A stretch of DNA of 35,957 nucleotides, taken from positions 1 through 35,957 of the IMG/VR virus record IMGVR_UViG_3300042453_000814. One strand, written 5' to 3'. The stretch comes from a virus. Positions 15,811-24,320 of the stretch are shown one piece after another. The notes beneath the pieces were generated by a model that was not told the origin of the DNA, made no database searches, and saw only the letters and a list, made by a program, of their open reading frames with translations. The position numbers and the translations under genes are program-made. Numbering within the stretch: position 1 is the first letter of the stretch; the number at the start of each line of letters is the position of its first letter.

Positions 15811-16782
15811 TTATAAGAATCGTTCAAATAATCGAGCTGCATCCTTCTTATTGCCTGATTGGCGAAGTTTGGCTCTCTCTTTTTTTACTGCTTCATTCTC
15901 AGAACTCTGCGGATTAGATGTTCCTGGTCTGATAGTCTTTGGTGCGATAGCTACCTTTTTGGTGGCTGCGCCTTTATTTGCCATCAACTTATCATATTGC
16001 GCTGCTTTATAGAGGGCTAATACAGCTCGACTGTCGTAAACCTGAGACAACTCTTGGTCAGTAAATCCGATAGATTTCGCATAATTGCGGATGTCTCTAC
16101 GGACTACTTCGGCTTTCACATCATCCTTAAACTCTGGGATTGCCTCGACCAACTTCTGTTGCTCTGATTGCATATGCTTCTGTAGGAGTACTTGTTGGTG
16201 GGCTGCTTGTTCTTGTTGAACTCGCTGCCTTTCCATCTGCACCGCTTGAAGCTGCTTGTCCCTCTCTACTTTCTCTGCCATTGCCACAGCATAGGCTATT
16301 GGATCTTCTGCTTTTAAAGAAGATAAGTCCTCACCTTGTGATTGCTGTTGGAGTAATTGTTCAATGACTTGGAGACGCTGAGAGTAGGTTTCTCTTGTCT
16401 TTGCTGCTTCCTCAATCTTTACTCGCTCGGCTTCTACTGCCTTGCGCTGTTCCGCTAAAGATTGGGTTTTTTTCTGATAGTCAGCAGTCCTACTGTAGCC
16501 ATTCAGAAGCTCATCAAGGCTAACTTCCACTTCTTCTCCAGAGACTTTAACTCGGTAGCGTGGTTGTTCCTCTACTTCTTCTTCCTGCTCTACAGCTTCT
16601 TCCGCACTTACATCTTGCTCCTCGAACTCTGGATCACCAATTAACTCGGTAATCGGTTGTTCACTAGCTTCTGGTTGGGCTTGCGCCTCCTCCGCTTGTG
16701 GTTCAAGAAAAGACATAAATGCGTTAGCTGCACCTCTAACAGATGTATCTACACTCCCTTGTGGGTTGGTGTTTTCACTCAT
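15811..16782 (-). CDS. Scaffold protein
   Basis: A 323-residue, highly charged protein. Its acidic N-terminal half contains EFEEQDVSAEEAVEQEEEVEEQPRYRVKVSGEEVEVSLDELLNGYSRTADYQKKTQ. A long coiled-coil and Gln-rich centre follows, and the C-terminus is basic (RAKLRQSGNKKDAARLFERFL). The VEVSLDELLNGYSRTADYQKK segment and the position directly upstream of the capsid gene are typical of phage scaffolding proteins that assemble the procapsid and then leave it. Confidence 0.8.
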   Translation of the reverse strand: MSENTNPQGSVDTSVRGAANAFMSFLEPQAEEAQAQPEASEQPITELIGDPEFEEQDVSAEEAVEQEEEVEEQPRYRVKVSGEEVEVSLDELLNGYSRTADYQKKTQSLAEQRKAVEAERVKIEEAAKTRETYSQRLQVIEQLLQQQSQGEDLSSLKAEDPIAYAVAMAEKVERDKQLQAVQMERQRVQQEQAAHQQVLLQKHMQSEQQKLVEAIPEFKDDVKAEVVRRDIRNYAKSIGFTDQELSQVYDSRAVLALYKAAQYDKLMANKGAATKKVAIAPKTIRPGTSNPQSSENEAVKKERAKLRQSGNKKDAARLFERFL

Positions 16783-16801
16783 TTTTTACCTCTATGGTTG
16801 G

Positions 16802-17032
16802 TTAAAAAACCTTAAATCGCTTCTTTTCGATTTCGTCATTTTGGGCGATTGATCGAATAGATGCTTCAAATTCTTCTATGGCTCGCAGTTTGACTAAGGC
16901 TCTTTCTCTGCCTTCTACATCATGGTCTGCCGAACCGAATATGTAAGACTTATAGACATCTTTCTGAGCTTCTAGGAGCTTAGTAAAGAAATCGTCTATT
17001 AGTAAATTTTTTGCTCTATCGCTTGGGTTCAT
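16802..17032 (-). CDS. Small protein between portal and scaffold
   Basis: A 76-residue helical protein (NPSDRAKNLLIDDFFTKLLEAQKDVYKSYIFGSADHDVEGRERALVKLRAIEEFEASIRSI). No enzymatic motif. It overlaps the portal stop by ATGA and precedes the scaffold gene. A small helical protein in this position is common in podoviruses with this portal type and may help head assembly. Function unknown. Confidence 0.7.
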   Translation of the reverse strand: MNPSDRAKNLLIDDFFTKLLEAQKDVYKSYIFGSADHDVEGRERALVKLRAIEEFEASIRSIAQNDEIEKKRFKVF

Positions 17033-19059
17033 CCAGGAATCCTGACATCTCCTGTAAGTTTAGCTCCTACTTGCGCTGCTTTCAACTGAGCCTCTGCTTG
17101 GAACTCTGCTGTCTTGAGTTCTAGGTTGGCTGCTGCCTTCTCTCTTTCGAGTTGGATTTGGGCTTGTGCCTTGGCTTTAGCAATCTCAATATCATTGAGT
17201 GCCTTGGCTCGGTCTACTTCGATCTGCGCTTGTGTCTGCTGCATCATCATATCGAGAGCAGGGTTAGGCTGTTGCTGTGGAGGCTGTGGCTGAGACAACA
17301 TTTGGTCTAGTTCTGGTGGAATCTCTTTGAAGAACTCCATTGAGTCTTTGTATCCTGCTGCCTCGATAAACTTACCGAGTGTGTTGCGATACTGACCCAC
17401 AGATACTAGCGGATTAGCAAAGCCTTGGGATGACAAGATTTGCTCTTGTTTTTGCATCACCATCGCTGCCATTGCCATCTTTTGATCTTGGCTACCTGTG
17501 CCTAGACCGACATTGACTGTTACATCGTAGTTATTCTTCCACTCTCTTGGGTCAATCGAGACATACTTGCCTCGGAGTCGAATAACTCTTGGCTTGTCCT
17601 GATACTTCAGCAAGAGCTGGAAAATACCGCTAAATAGGTCTTTAACACCAGTATCGGCAAAGATCCTAGCAATCATCTCAATCCGACCAGAGCCTGCTTG
17701 TTGCATCGCTGCAATCGCTGTCGCTGTCGTGTTTTGTAGAATGTTCGGGTCAATACCTTGGCTTGTAGAAGTAACTCCTGATCGCTTCTGCAAGACTTGA
17801 TCCATATAGTCCAACATTGGGAATGACTGCGCTGCTGTAGCAGGAACAACCATTGGTTGAACTGCACCAGAGGACTTCACTCGAACCACTCCACCAGGAG
17901 CAGAGGTTAATAGATCATCTAGGTTTACCTGACCATCTAGGGCTGTAACCCTAGGCATATTGGTTAAGTAAAGGTTGTCTAAGATTTGGCGAGTAATTGT
18001 AGACTTGATGAGCTGGATGTCCATTGCTCTGTCTGCCAAACTCTGACCAAAGAACTTATGTGGCATTGGGATTGGGCAGATACTAGCGAAAGGAATGTGA
18101 TCGCACTCCTCGTTGTCAATGATTTGGTCTCCTGCATAGGTTACTTTGCGGAGTTCTGCAATACCATCGCCATCAAAGTCGGTGCGGATATAGCACTCAA
18201 AGACTTCTACTTCTTGCATAGTAAAGTCTAGTGTCTGTGTCTCATCTGGCATCTCGCCCTGTGTAAACCTTGCTACTCGCTCTGGAGTGTATGTCAGGTC
18301 ATTGTATGCAGGCATCTTATCCACTACATCTTGTGGATAGCCTAGAGCCACTAAATCGCTGCGAGTCTTAACTGTGCGGTGCGCTACAAAGCGAGCATCC
18401 TTGATTTTCTTGTCTCGCTTAGCGATCAAGAACTCCTCTGGCGGCACATTCATCACACAGACTTTGCCGACTTCTTTCTTCTTGCGGATTACGACATTGT
18501 AGGAAAGCACAGCAGGGATAGGCATACCCATTGGGTCTATCGATGCAGGTGCAATCTCCTCTGTCTCTTGGCTAACTAACTCCATCTCGCCATCAGCGAA
18601 CATAAGGGTTAGTTCTTCTGCATTAAGCCCTTTGTATTCCTCTTTAGTTGGTTCTTCTGCATCTTCCCACCAGTATTTGACAATACCATTCTTTTGTAGA
18701 AGTGCGTCTTTCATCCAATCATGAAGAATGATGACTCCATCATTGTCATTAAAGAATACATAATTTGTGAGTTCTGTGGCTTGTTTGGCTAGTTCCTCAT
18801 CGCCTGGCATCCGAGGCTCGAACCGACCTAACTCATCTGAACCAGCAAAGATTCGCATAAGTTGAGGTAAAGCACCATCGACTACTTCTGCTACTTCGCC
18901 TGTAACAATCTTGCTACGACCTTCTACTTCATTGCCATACTCATAGCGGTTGTAGTAGTTGATCGCCTTGGTTCTCTGCTCGACTGTCTCAGTCTCTACA
19001 TAGCCAATAGAGTCTTCTATCTCCGCTTCAACAATGACTTTTAGTTTTTGCTCATCCAT
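17029..19059 (-). CDS. Portal protein
   Basis: A 676-residue protein of podovirus portal length. The N-terminal YYNRYEYGNEVEGRSKIVTGEVAEVVDGALPQLMRIFAGSD and the middle IPFASICPIPMPHKFFGQSLADRAMDIQLIKSTITRQILDNLYLTNMPR are the conserved core of this portal group. The C-terminus is a Gln/Ala/Lys coiled coil (QTQAQIEVDRAKALNDIEIAKAKAQAQ) that could form the barrel. It is a dodecameric DNA gate at the head vertex, docking with the terminase encoded next to it and with the adaptor. Confidence 0.92.
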   Translation of the reverse strand: MDEQKLKVIVEAEIEDSIGYVETETVEQRTKAINYYNRYEYGNEVEGRSKIVTGEVAEVVDGALPQLMRIFAGSDELGRFEPRMPGDEELAKQATELTNYVFFNDNDGVIILHDWMKDALLQKNGIVKYWWEDAEEPTKEEYKGLNAEELTLMFADGEMELVSQETEEIAPASIDPMGMPIPAVLSYNVVIRKKKEVGKVCVMNVPPEEFLIAKRDKKIKDARFVAHRTVKTRSDLVALGYPQDVVDKMPAYNDLTYTPERVARFTQGEMPDETQTLDFTMQEVEVFECYIRTDFDGDGIAELRKVTYAGDQIIDNEECDHIPFASICPIPMPHKFFGQSLADRAMDIQLIKSTITRQILDNLYLTNMPRVTALDGQVNLDDLLTSAPGGVVRVKSSGAVQPMVVPATAAQSFPMLDYMDQVLQKRSGVTSTSQGIDPNILQNTTATAIAAMQQAGSGRIEMIARIFADTGVKDLFSGIFQLLLKYQDKPRVIRLRGKYVSIDPREWKNNYDVTVNVGLGTGSQDQKMAMAAMVMQKQEQILSSQGFANPLVSVGQYRNTLGKFIEAAGYKDSMEFFKEIPPELDQMLSQPQPPQQQPNPALDMMMQQTQAQIEVDRAKALNDIEIAKAKAQAQIQLEREKAAANLELKTAEFQAEAQLKAAQVGAKLTGDVRIPG

Positions 19060-20319
19060 TTATACGATCCATGAAGTTTTAACTGTTATTGGCTGATCCC
19101 AAGTGCTGTTTTGTTCCATACCGATTGCCAGATACCGAAAGGCATCCGATCCATGCGATGCCCAATCATGCAAAGGTTTGTCAAAGAACACATTGCGCTT
19201 TTCGTCATACTCTCGCCTATAGTTTCTTAGGCAATCGAGTCCTTGTTTTACTTGTGGCATATTAAACCAACACTTCGGTAACATTCTACGAACTGCCTGT
19301 ATGCCATCCTCTACAGAAAGTCTTGGCAGAACCCTGACATCTAGTCCTGATTCTCTCAATACTTCCAATCTACTTTTACCTGTGCCTAACTCTCTCACTT
19401 CCACATCATGCGGTAGGAGTTGCTCTGCTTGATGCCAATGGTTGTCTTTTAACCAATTGACATACCAATCGAGTCCTTGACCATGATTCTCTACATAGTC
19501 TAGCAGTCTTATCTCTTGTCCTGTAGTTTGTGCAACCCACAACGCTGTAGAATCGCCCATGCCTAAATCCCAAGCCACATAAGTTCTACAGAGATCATCT
19601 CTTGTAATTTCGCAAAGTCGGTCTTTTGATTCCAGATCATTGATTAACTTTCCGTAATAACTACCCTCTACTGCTGCGTTGAAACTACACTCGAACTCTT
19701 GGTTGTATTTGTCATCGCCCATTTCTTTTCGGGCTGCCCAGAGTTCATCCTCATCTATGAGCTTTGTCTCACTAGCCTTGAACTGTAGTGCCGACCATCC
19801 AGGCTCTTGGCTTGCCCTGTCGAACAGTTCTTTAAAATGGTTGTTGCCTTTAGGAGTGCCGATAAACAGACAGAACCCCTTGCGGTCTGCTAATGCAGGT
19901 CGGATGATCTCATTCCAAATCTTAGGGTTTTGATCGCCAATTTCGTCAAGTACTACCCCGTCAAAATATTGCCCGCGAAGCGAATCAGGGTTATCTGAGC
20001 CATAGAGTTGGATTCTCCTTCCGAGAAAATCTACCCTTAATTCCGCAATATTGGCGGTAGCATCTAGCGGTCTTACAAAGTGGGTTAGGTAATCCCATGC
20101 CACCCTTTTAGCCTGACTGTATGTCGGTGCTATGTAGGCATATCTAGGGTTTTGCTTGTTATTCTGCATCGCCCTTTTAATTAACTCATTAAGAGCTGCG
20201 ACAGTCTTACCCATCCTTCGATGTGCTACACCCACTACAAAGCGGTTGTTCTCCATCGCCACATGGATTTCTCTTTGTGGTTGCCTTGGCTTATAGGGGA
20301 TTACGATTACTCCTGCCAC
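19060..20319 (-). CDS. terL: Terminase large subunit
   Basis: A 419-residue packaging motor. The ATPase has a Walker A-like AHRRMGKT (residues 32-39), Walker B VVLDE (122-126) and a coupling motif FIGTPKGN (152-159). The C-terminal RNase H-like nuclease shows YVAWDLGMGD (D251) and HGSDAFRY (D392). It cuts and pumps concatemeric DNA through the portal. It overlaps the small subunit gene by 13 bases and abuts the portal gene. Confidence 0.95.
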   Translation of the reverse strand: MAGVIVIPYKPRQPQREIHVAMENNRFVVGVAHRRMGKTVAALNELIKRAMQNNKQNPRYAYIAPTYSQAKRVAWDYLTHFVRPLDATANIAELRVDFLGRRIQLYGSDNPDSLRGQYFDGVVLDEIGDQNPKIWNEIIRPALADRKGFCLFIGTPKGNNHFKELFDRASQEPGWSALQFKASETKLIDEDELWAARKEMGDDKYNQEFECSFNAAVEGSYYGKLINDLESKDRLCEITRDDLCRTYVAWDLGMGDSTALWVAQTTGQEIRLLDYVENHGQGLDWYVNWLKDNHWHQAEQLLPHDVEVRELGTGKSRLEVLRESGLDVRVLPRLSVEDGIQAVRRMLPKCWFNMPQVKQGLDCLRNYRREYDEKRNVFFDKPLHDWASHGSDAFRYLAIGMEQNSTWDQPITVKTSWIV

Positions 20320-20630
20320 TTAACCACCAATGGTGAGCCATCTGCTCCAGTTACTTCCAGGCTAGAAGTTTCTTTCCATTGCGCCCTAGTCTTTAGCCAA
20401 AAGATAGCTGCTGCTGTATTGCCATTCTTAGCTTGTTGGAACAATGTCTGACCGATAGAGGCATTGGCATCTATCCGACCATCCTCTAGGTCTTTCTTGT
20501 AATGCTTAACTAGGGTGTCATCGCTGATCTCTAGCTTACTAGCAATATCTACATACCTAATTCCTACAGCACTTAGGCTTCGGACTAGCTTTCTAGTTTC
20601 TTCTGTAGGAATATGCTCTATACCTTGCAT
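20307..20630 (-). CDS. Terminase small subunit-like DNA-binding protein
   Basis: A 107-residue protein with an N-terminal helix-turn-helix (TRKLVRSLSAVGIRYVDIASKLEISDDTLVKHYKKDL) and a short C-terminal helical part (IGQTLFQQAKNGNTAAAIFWLKTRAQWKE). The segment NGNTAAAIFWLKTR is typical of phage small terminase subunits. It would recognise the packaging site and load the large subunit, whose gene overlaps its 3' end. Confidence 0.85.
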   Translation of the reverse strand: MQGIEHIPTEETRKLVRSLSAVGIRYVDIASKLEISDDTLVKHYKKDLEDGRIDANASIGQTLFQQAKNGNTAAAIFWLKTRAQWKETSSLEVTGADGSPLVVKWQE

Positions 20631-20631
20631 A

Positions 20632-21873
20632 TTATTCCTTTTCTAACTCCGAAAGTACCGCTTTCTTGCCTGTAAATTGCTCCCAGCGAGCCACAATGAC
20701 ATCGCAATATTTAGGGTCTAATTCCATTAAATACGATTTTCTGCCTATTTTTTCAGCAGCAATCATGGTTGTTCCTGTGCCACCAAATGTGTCTAATACG
20801 ATGCCTTTTGGTGGGCAAAAATTATTGATTATGTTCTCAGGCAAATACAATGGAAATGTTGCTTTATGTATGTCTGAATATTCATTGCCAGCAGCCGATG
20901 AACCTTCAATTACATTGTAATAAGACCCTTGTGTAAATTGGGCATTTTTGAACTTGCGTTTACCATCACCAAAACATAGGATAAATTCGACCAAATTATT
21001 GATTACACCACCTTGTATGTGCGGTGCAACATTATTCTTTTTCCAATAAATAATGTCTTTAAATTGTTCACGATAATGTGCCAATACATCTACAATCACA
21101 CGCTTGTTACCCTCTACCAACCCTATGTTGTATAGAACCTCGTTACAAACGGCAAATATACAATTTAGGTTAGATATTACAAAATCTCTATATTCATCTT
21201 CTGATTGGTTGTCATCAAAAGAATTGTATTTTTTCTCAGTTCTAGCGTTGCCTTTTACTTGCAACGACCCTGCATTATATGGTGGCGATGTAAAGCAAAT
21301 ATCAGCCTTCTGACCATCCATCAACTTCTCTACATCTGTGATGCTTGTAGAATCGCCACACATCAGCCTATGATTACCTAATATGTAGATGTCGCCTAGC
21401 TTTGTCTTTGGCTCGTCTGGCACATCAGGCACAGCATCTTCATCCGTTAGCCCTTCTGTTTCCTCTATAGGGTTTAACAGGGCATCTAGTTCGTCTGGAT
21501 CAAAACCCAACAAAGAAAGGTCTATGTCATCTTTTAGGTCTTGGAGTTCTACAGACAGCATACTTGTATCCCACCCTGAGTTGAGTGCGATTCGGTTGTC
21601 TGCCAAGATATAGGCTTTTCTTTGTGATTCTGTAAGGTGGTTTAGGATAACCACAGGCACTTTATCCATGGCTAGTTTTCTTGCTGCCATGACTCTGCCA
21701 TGACCTGCAATAATGCTGTTGTCTTTATCTACAAGAACAGGGTTGTTAAATCCAAATTCTTTTATAGATCCAGCGATCTGTGCTACTTGCTCATCCGAGT
21801 GGGTTCGAGCATTTTTAGCGTAGGGAATCAGTTTCTCTACTGATTGCCACTCAATTTTGTTTGCGCCTTGCAT
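20632..21873 (-). CDS. ParB-domain / N4-N6 DNA methyltransferase fusion (beta class)
   Basis: A 413-residue two-domain protein. Residues 5-110 form a ParB/sulfiredoxin-like domain (NARTHSDEQVAQIAGSIKEFGF, IIAGHGR at 54-60). The rest is an amino-methyltransferase. The catalytic motif is TSPPYNAG (195-202) and the SAM-binding motif is DTFGGTGTT (361-369), and IV-before-I order makes it beta class. It methylates adenine N6 or cytosine N4. Located one base upstream of the small terminase gene, so it may protect packaged DNA from host restriction or mark the packaging site. Confidence 0.92.
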   Translation of the reverse strand: MQGANKIEWQSVEKLIPYAKNARTHSDEQVAQIAGSIKEFGFNNPVLVDKDNSIIAGHGRVMAARKLAMDKVPVVILNHLTESQRKAYILADNRIALNSGWDTSMLSVELQDLKDDIDLSLLGFDPDELDALLNPIEETEGLTDEDAVPDVPDEPKTKLGDIYILGNHRLMCGDSTSITDVEKLMDGQKADICFTSPPYNAGSLQVKGNARTEKKYNSFDDNQSEDEYRDFVISNLNCIFAVCNEVLYNIGLVEGNKRVIVDVLAHYREQFKDIIYWKKNNVAPHIQGGVINNLVEFILCFGDGKRKFKNAQFTQGSYYNVIEGSSAAGNEYSDIHKATFPLYLPENIINNFCPPKGIVLDTFGGTGTTMIAAEKIGRKSYLMELDPKYCDVIVARWEQFTGKKAVLSELEKE

Positions 21874-21918
21874 TCCATTCCTCTAGGGTTGATGGTTGAT
21901 GTAGGGTTTAATTCTACA

Positions 21919-22089
21919 CTAATGAACTGTAGGTTGTTTACCGATAAAGTAAATCTCATTACATCCTATTCTTTCTGATAGCTCTAGGATGAATTTGTAG
22001 ACTAATCTTAGTTCTTCTGCTTTGTGGTTAAAAGACTCAAATCTTGTAGGGCAGTTACTTAGTTCTACAACTGCGATATTCTCTACCAC
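21919..22089 (-). CDS. Short hypothetical protein with GTG start
   Basis: A 56-residue frame opening with GTG at 22089 and ending TAG 21919-21921. Product: (M)VENIAVVELSNCPTRFESFN, a helical middle, then IGCNEIYFIGKQPTVH. It overlaps the end of the basic-protein gene upstream by seven bases, as expected of coupled phage genes, and the composition is protein-like. No ATG is available. Function unknown; existence moderately sure. Confidence 0.55.
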   Translation of the reverse strand: MVENIAVVELSNCPTRFESFNHKAEELRLVYKFILELSERIGCNEIYFIGKQPTVH

Positions 22090-22370
22090 TTTACCTTGTC
22101 TGCCCAGTAAGCTGCTGACATCCTACCTTTAGCGATATTGCTTGCATGGCGAGCCTTAAATGACTTCTGCCTGGCTTTCTCTGATGCAGTCTTAGGATTT
22201 GCTCCTGCACCGCTTACACCTTGCTGACCAAATCGAATGGTCTTGACCTTATCGCCTTCTTTTGCCACGACTACATGGCTTTTAGTAGGGTGGTTTGGTG
22301 TCCGTTTAGGCTTGTTATACCCACTTACACCCATTCTTTCGATAATTGATGCTGCCTCTCTGATTTTCAC
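22083..22370 (-). CDS. Basic phage protein, DUF6321-like
   Basis: A 95-residue, strongly basic protein. The block GYNKPKRTPNHPTKSHVVVAKEGDKVKTIRFGQQGV and the end KSFKARHASNIAKGRMSAAYWADKVKW are highly typical of DUF6321 phage proteins. Starts with GTG at 22370 that overlaps the upstream stop (GTGA). An internal ATG (residue 13) is the alternative start. The positive charge suggests nucleic-acid binding. It sits in a run of three small basic genes before the packaging genes. Confidence 0.75.
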   Translation of the reverse strand: MKIREAASIIERMGVSGYNKPKRTPNHPTKSHVVVAKEGDKVKTIRFGQQGVSGAGANPKTASEKARQKSFKARHASNIAKGRMSAAYWADKVKW

Positions 22371-22528
22371 TTCTTGACTCGCATAGATTTGCCAGCTTCC
22401 GACATAGCAATCGCAATTGCCTGTTTAGGGTTCTTAACGACCTTGCCACCCTTGCCAGAGTGCAGTTTACCTGCCTTGTATTCACGCATTACTTTGCCAA
22501 TTTTCTTTTCTGATTTGGTCATTTTCAT
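22367..22528 (-). CDS. Very small basic protein, DUF6496-like
   Basis: A 53-residue Lys-rich protein with KKIGKVMREYKAGKLHSGKG and VVKNPKQAIAIAMSEAGKS, the typical pattern of DUF6496 proteins. ATG 22528 overlaps the stop of the upstream gene (ATGA); a second ATG two codons later is possible. It overlaps the GTG start of the DUF6321-like gene. Probably nucleic-acid binding; role unknown. Confidence 0.75.
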   Translation of the reverse strand: MKMTKSEKKIGKVMREYKAGKLHSGKGGKVVKNPKQAIAIAMSEAGKSMRVKK

Positions 22529-22683
22529 TTTTTAGCCTTTACAGGTTTAGCGGTTTTAGCAGCTTGCTTAAATGCTTTAGCGGTAGGTGCGCCCTTTGTG
22601 CCTGGCTTACGCATTTTCTCGCCTGATCCTTCTGCGATGCGTTTGCGTTTAGCGGCAATATTTGCGTATAGTCCCTGTTTCAT
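22525..22683 (-). CDS. Very small basic protein (KQGLYANIAAKRKR family)
   Basis: A 52-residue Lys/Ala-rich protein: LYANIAAKRKRIAEGSGEKMRKPGTKGAP, then a Lys-Ala tail like a histone H1 or protamine-like tail (AKAFKQAAKTAKPVKAKK). The KRKRIAxGSGEKMRKPGxKGAP motif recurs in many phages. It is coupled by ATGA to genes on both sides. DNA condensation or virion packaging help is a guess based on charge and position. Confidence 0.75.
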   Translation of the reverse strand: MKQGLYANIAAKRKRIAEGSGEKMRKPGTKGAPTAKAFKQAAKTAKPVKAKK

Positions 22684-23063
22684 TCTTCTTCTCCTTCATC
22701 TTCCATTTCATCTTCGGCTTCTTCTGCGCCTATGGCTTCCCATGCTTGACACCCGTTGTTCTCATCGCACACAAAGTCAAAAATAGCACAATGACCCATG
22801 CCCTTACCTACTCCGCACTTGGTCATTTCTTCGCCTGTCTCGAAATACTCACAGGCTTTACACTTACCTTCGCCATCCTTGCGAGCACCATATTCGGCTG
22901 TCAGGATTGCTTTCTTTTTGTTGCCTTTGTTGATGTCGGCATCAACTGTAGATAAAGGACAGGATTCTGTATCGGACTCTAGTAGACCGCCTTCTTTCTT
23001 GCCAGCCTTCATTGGGTCTTTGCCCAATAAGCCGATCATAATGCTCATGCCCTTTTTTTCCAT
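22680..23063 (-). CDS. Cys-containing acidic-tail protein, first gene after the late terminator
   Basis: A 127-residue protein with a Lys/Gly N-terminus, a Cys cluster (CKACEYFETGEEMTKCG...GHCAIFDFVCDENNGC) that may bind metal, and a very acidic C-terminus (EEAEDEMEDEGEEE). Its start lies 12 bases after the intrinsic terminator, so it is the first gene expressed when late transcription passes the terminator or starts beyond it. M6 is an alternative start. Function unknown. Confidence 0.7.
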   Translation of the reverse strand: MEKKGMSIMIGLLGKDPMKAGKKEGGLLESDTESCPLSTVDADINKGNKKKAILTAEYGARKDGEGKCKACEYFETGEEMTKCGVGKGMGHCAIFDFVCDENNGCQAWEAIGAEEAEDEMEDEGEEE

Positions 23064-23074
23064 ATCTCACCCAT

Positions 23075-23103
23075 GAAAAAATAGCCCTATTTCTAGGGCT
23101 ATT
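23075..23103 (-). terminator. Intrinsic terminator upstream of the late genes
   Basis: A perfect nine-base-pair stem AATAGCCCT/AGGGCTATT (23080-23088 with 23095-23103, six-base loop) is followed on the minus strand by a run of T (complement of 23075-23081). This is a classical rho-independent terminator placed between the glycosyltransferase and the rest of the late genes. Confidence 0.9.
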
Positions 23104-23159
23104 GAAGAAGAATCACTAAATTCTGGGTGTAATAACCCAAGCAAATTATAAAGCATTTT

Positions 23160-23843
23160 TTACTTAGAAAACCATTTTTCGTATAAATCTGGTCGATTTT
23201 CTTTTATCCATAGCCTAGAATCCTCGCTGCATTGCTTATAGTTTGTTCCGTAGGTCTGGCTTCCAACATGGTGTATATACGATCTTGCAATGTAGAGATT
23301 GTGTCCTTTGGCTATTTGGTTCATGCACCAGATGTCATCCGAATACCAATCTATAGGCGCACAATCTTCCCAGGTATGCTTAGACACCCAGTTAAAGATC
23401 CCTGCAATATAGTCGGTTTGGATAATCTGTGTTTCACCTTCAAAATTTAACCCTACTAGGTTTCCTTGCCCATAACGGATATTTTGTAGACCCTTGGCAT
23501 AGTTTGTCCTAGCTGCGACAGATGCGATCTTGTCATCGACCTGTTTAATAAGCTCTACATCAGCGATTAGGTCTTGGTAGGAGCTAGGGTTCAAGACTAC
23601 ATCATCAGCGCAAGCAACAGCCTCTGGATAGTCCTCAAATGCCTTATTTGTGATGAAGTTCCATGCCTTGCCACCCTTGTCATAAGTATGCTCAAAATTC
23701 CTAGTTTTGTGCCTTGGTAGCTTATATTCTGAGCCACAAATGTAGATTTCTACATCTTCTGGCACATAGAGTTCTACAGATTTAAGTAGAACTGGTAGGC
23801 ACTTTTGGTTCTTAGAACAGATTACGATTGGCGGTTTTTGCAT
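23160..23843 (-). CDS. GT2/GT-A glycosyltransferase-like protein
   Basis: A 227-residue protein. A nucleotide-sugar-binding start (PPIVICSKNQKCLPVLLKSVELY) leads to an acidic pair D80-D81 (AVACADDVVLNP) at the DxD position. GIFNWVSKHTW, IDWYSDDIWCMNQIAKGH and HHVGSQTYG complete the acceptor half typical of phage and LPS glycosyltransferases. It lies between the Q-like regulator and the late terminator. It could modify host surface glycans to block superinfection, or modify DNA or virion; substrate unknown. Confidence 0.75.
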   Translation of the reverse strand: MQKPPIVICSKNQKCLPVLLKSVELYVPEDVEIYICGSEYKLPRHKTRNFEHTYDKGGKAWNFITNKAFEDYPEAVACADDVVLNPSSYQDLIADVELIKQVDDKIASVAARTNYAKGLQNIRYGQGNLVGLNFEGETQIIQTDYIAGIFNWVSKHTWEDCAPIDWYSDDIWCMNQIAKGHNLYIARSYIHHVGSQTYGTNYKQCSEDSRLWIKENRPDLYEKWFSK

Positions 23844-23876
23844 GGCAGACAGATAAACCTTTCATTCATCCCATTA

Positions 23877-24320
23877 TTAAATATCTCGAAAATCCCATTC
23901 TCCGTTGTCTTTTTGAGGTTGCACCTTGAGCAGATCCGCATAGTCTTTACTTTTGGTTCTCTTGTCCAATTGGTCTTGGAGTCTTTTTTTAGCATTTTGT
24001 AGATCGTTTTCTAACCGCTTTGGGGATATTCTGAGATGGTGGGCTAACTGGTTTTGACTAGCATAGGGGTGGCTCACATACCGAGCCTTTAGTATCTTTC
24101 TTAACTCTAGGGGTAAACCCTTAACACAATCCTCGATTAACTCTCCATCCTTATGGTCTGGCTCATAGTGTGGTTCTTCTGGTGCATAAAGGTTGCCTAG
24201 TTCTGGAATGTAGTTTTTCTCAAAGGATCGGCAAGTAGTCTCTGGTTGCGGAATGACGATGCCATACGATAGCCACCAAGCCCAGTTCTGTAGTCTCTCA
24301 TCCAAATGGTCTTTTGCCAT
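23877..24320 (-). CDS. Late transcription regulator, sigma-70 region 4/Q-like
   Basis: A 147-residue protein. The N-terminus (ERLQNWAWWLSYGI) resembles the start of phage Q/RinA/ArpU-type regulators. The C-terminal half has a sigma region 4-like helix-turn-helix (LPLELRKILKARYVSHPYASQNQLAHHLRISPKRLENDLQNAKKRL). It is the first gene of the leftward late unit and is followed by a glycosyltransferase and a strong terminator, which fits an antiterminator or late activator. DNA-binding role is well supported; the exact mode is inferred. Confidence 0.7.
   Translation of the reverse strand: MAKDHLDERLQNWAWWLSYGIVIPQPETTCRSFEKNYIPELGNLYAPEEPHYEPDHKDGELIEDCVKGLPLELRKILKARYVSHPYASQNQLAHHLRISPKRLENDLQNAKKRLQDQLDKRTKSKDYADLLKVQPQKDNGEWDFRDI

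Noticed and set aside
14851-19059. Diversity-generating retroelement or retron feeding the tail genes
   Set aside because: No reverse transcriptase and no template/variable repeat pair were seen anywhere in the window.
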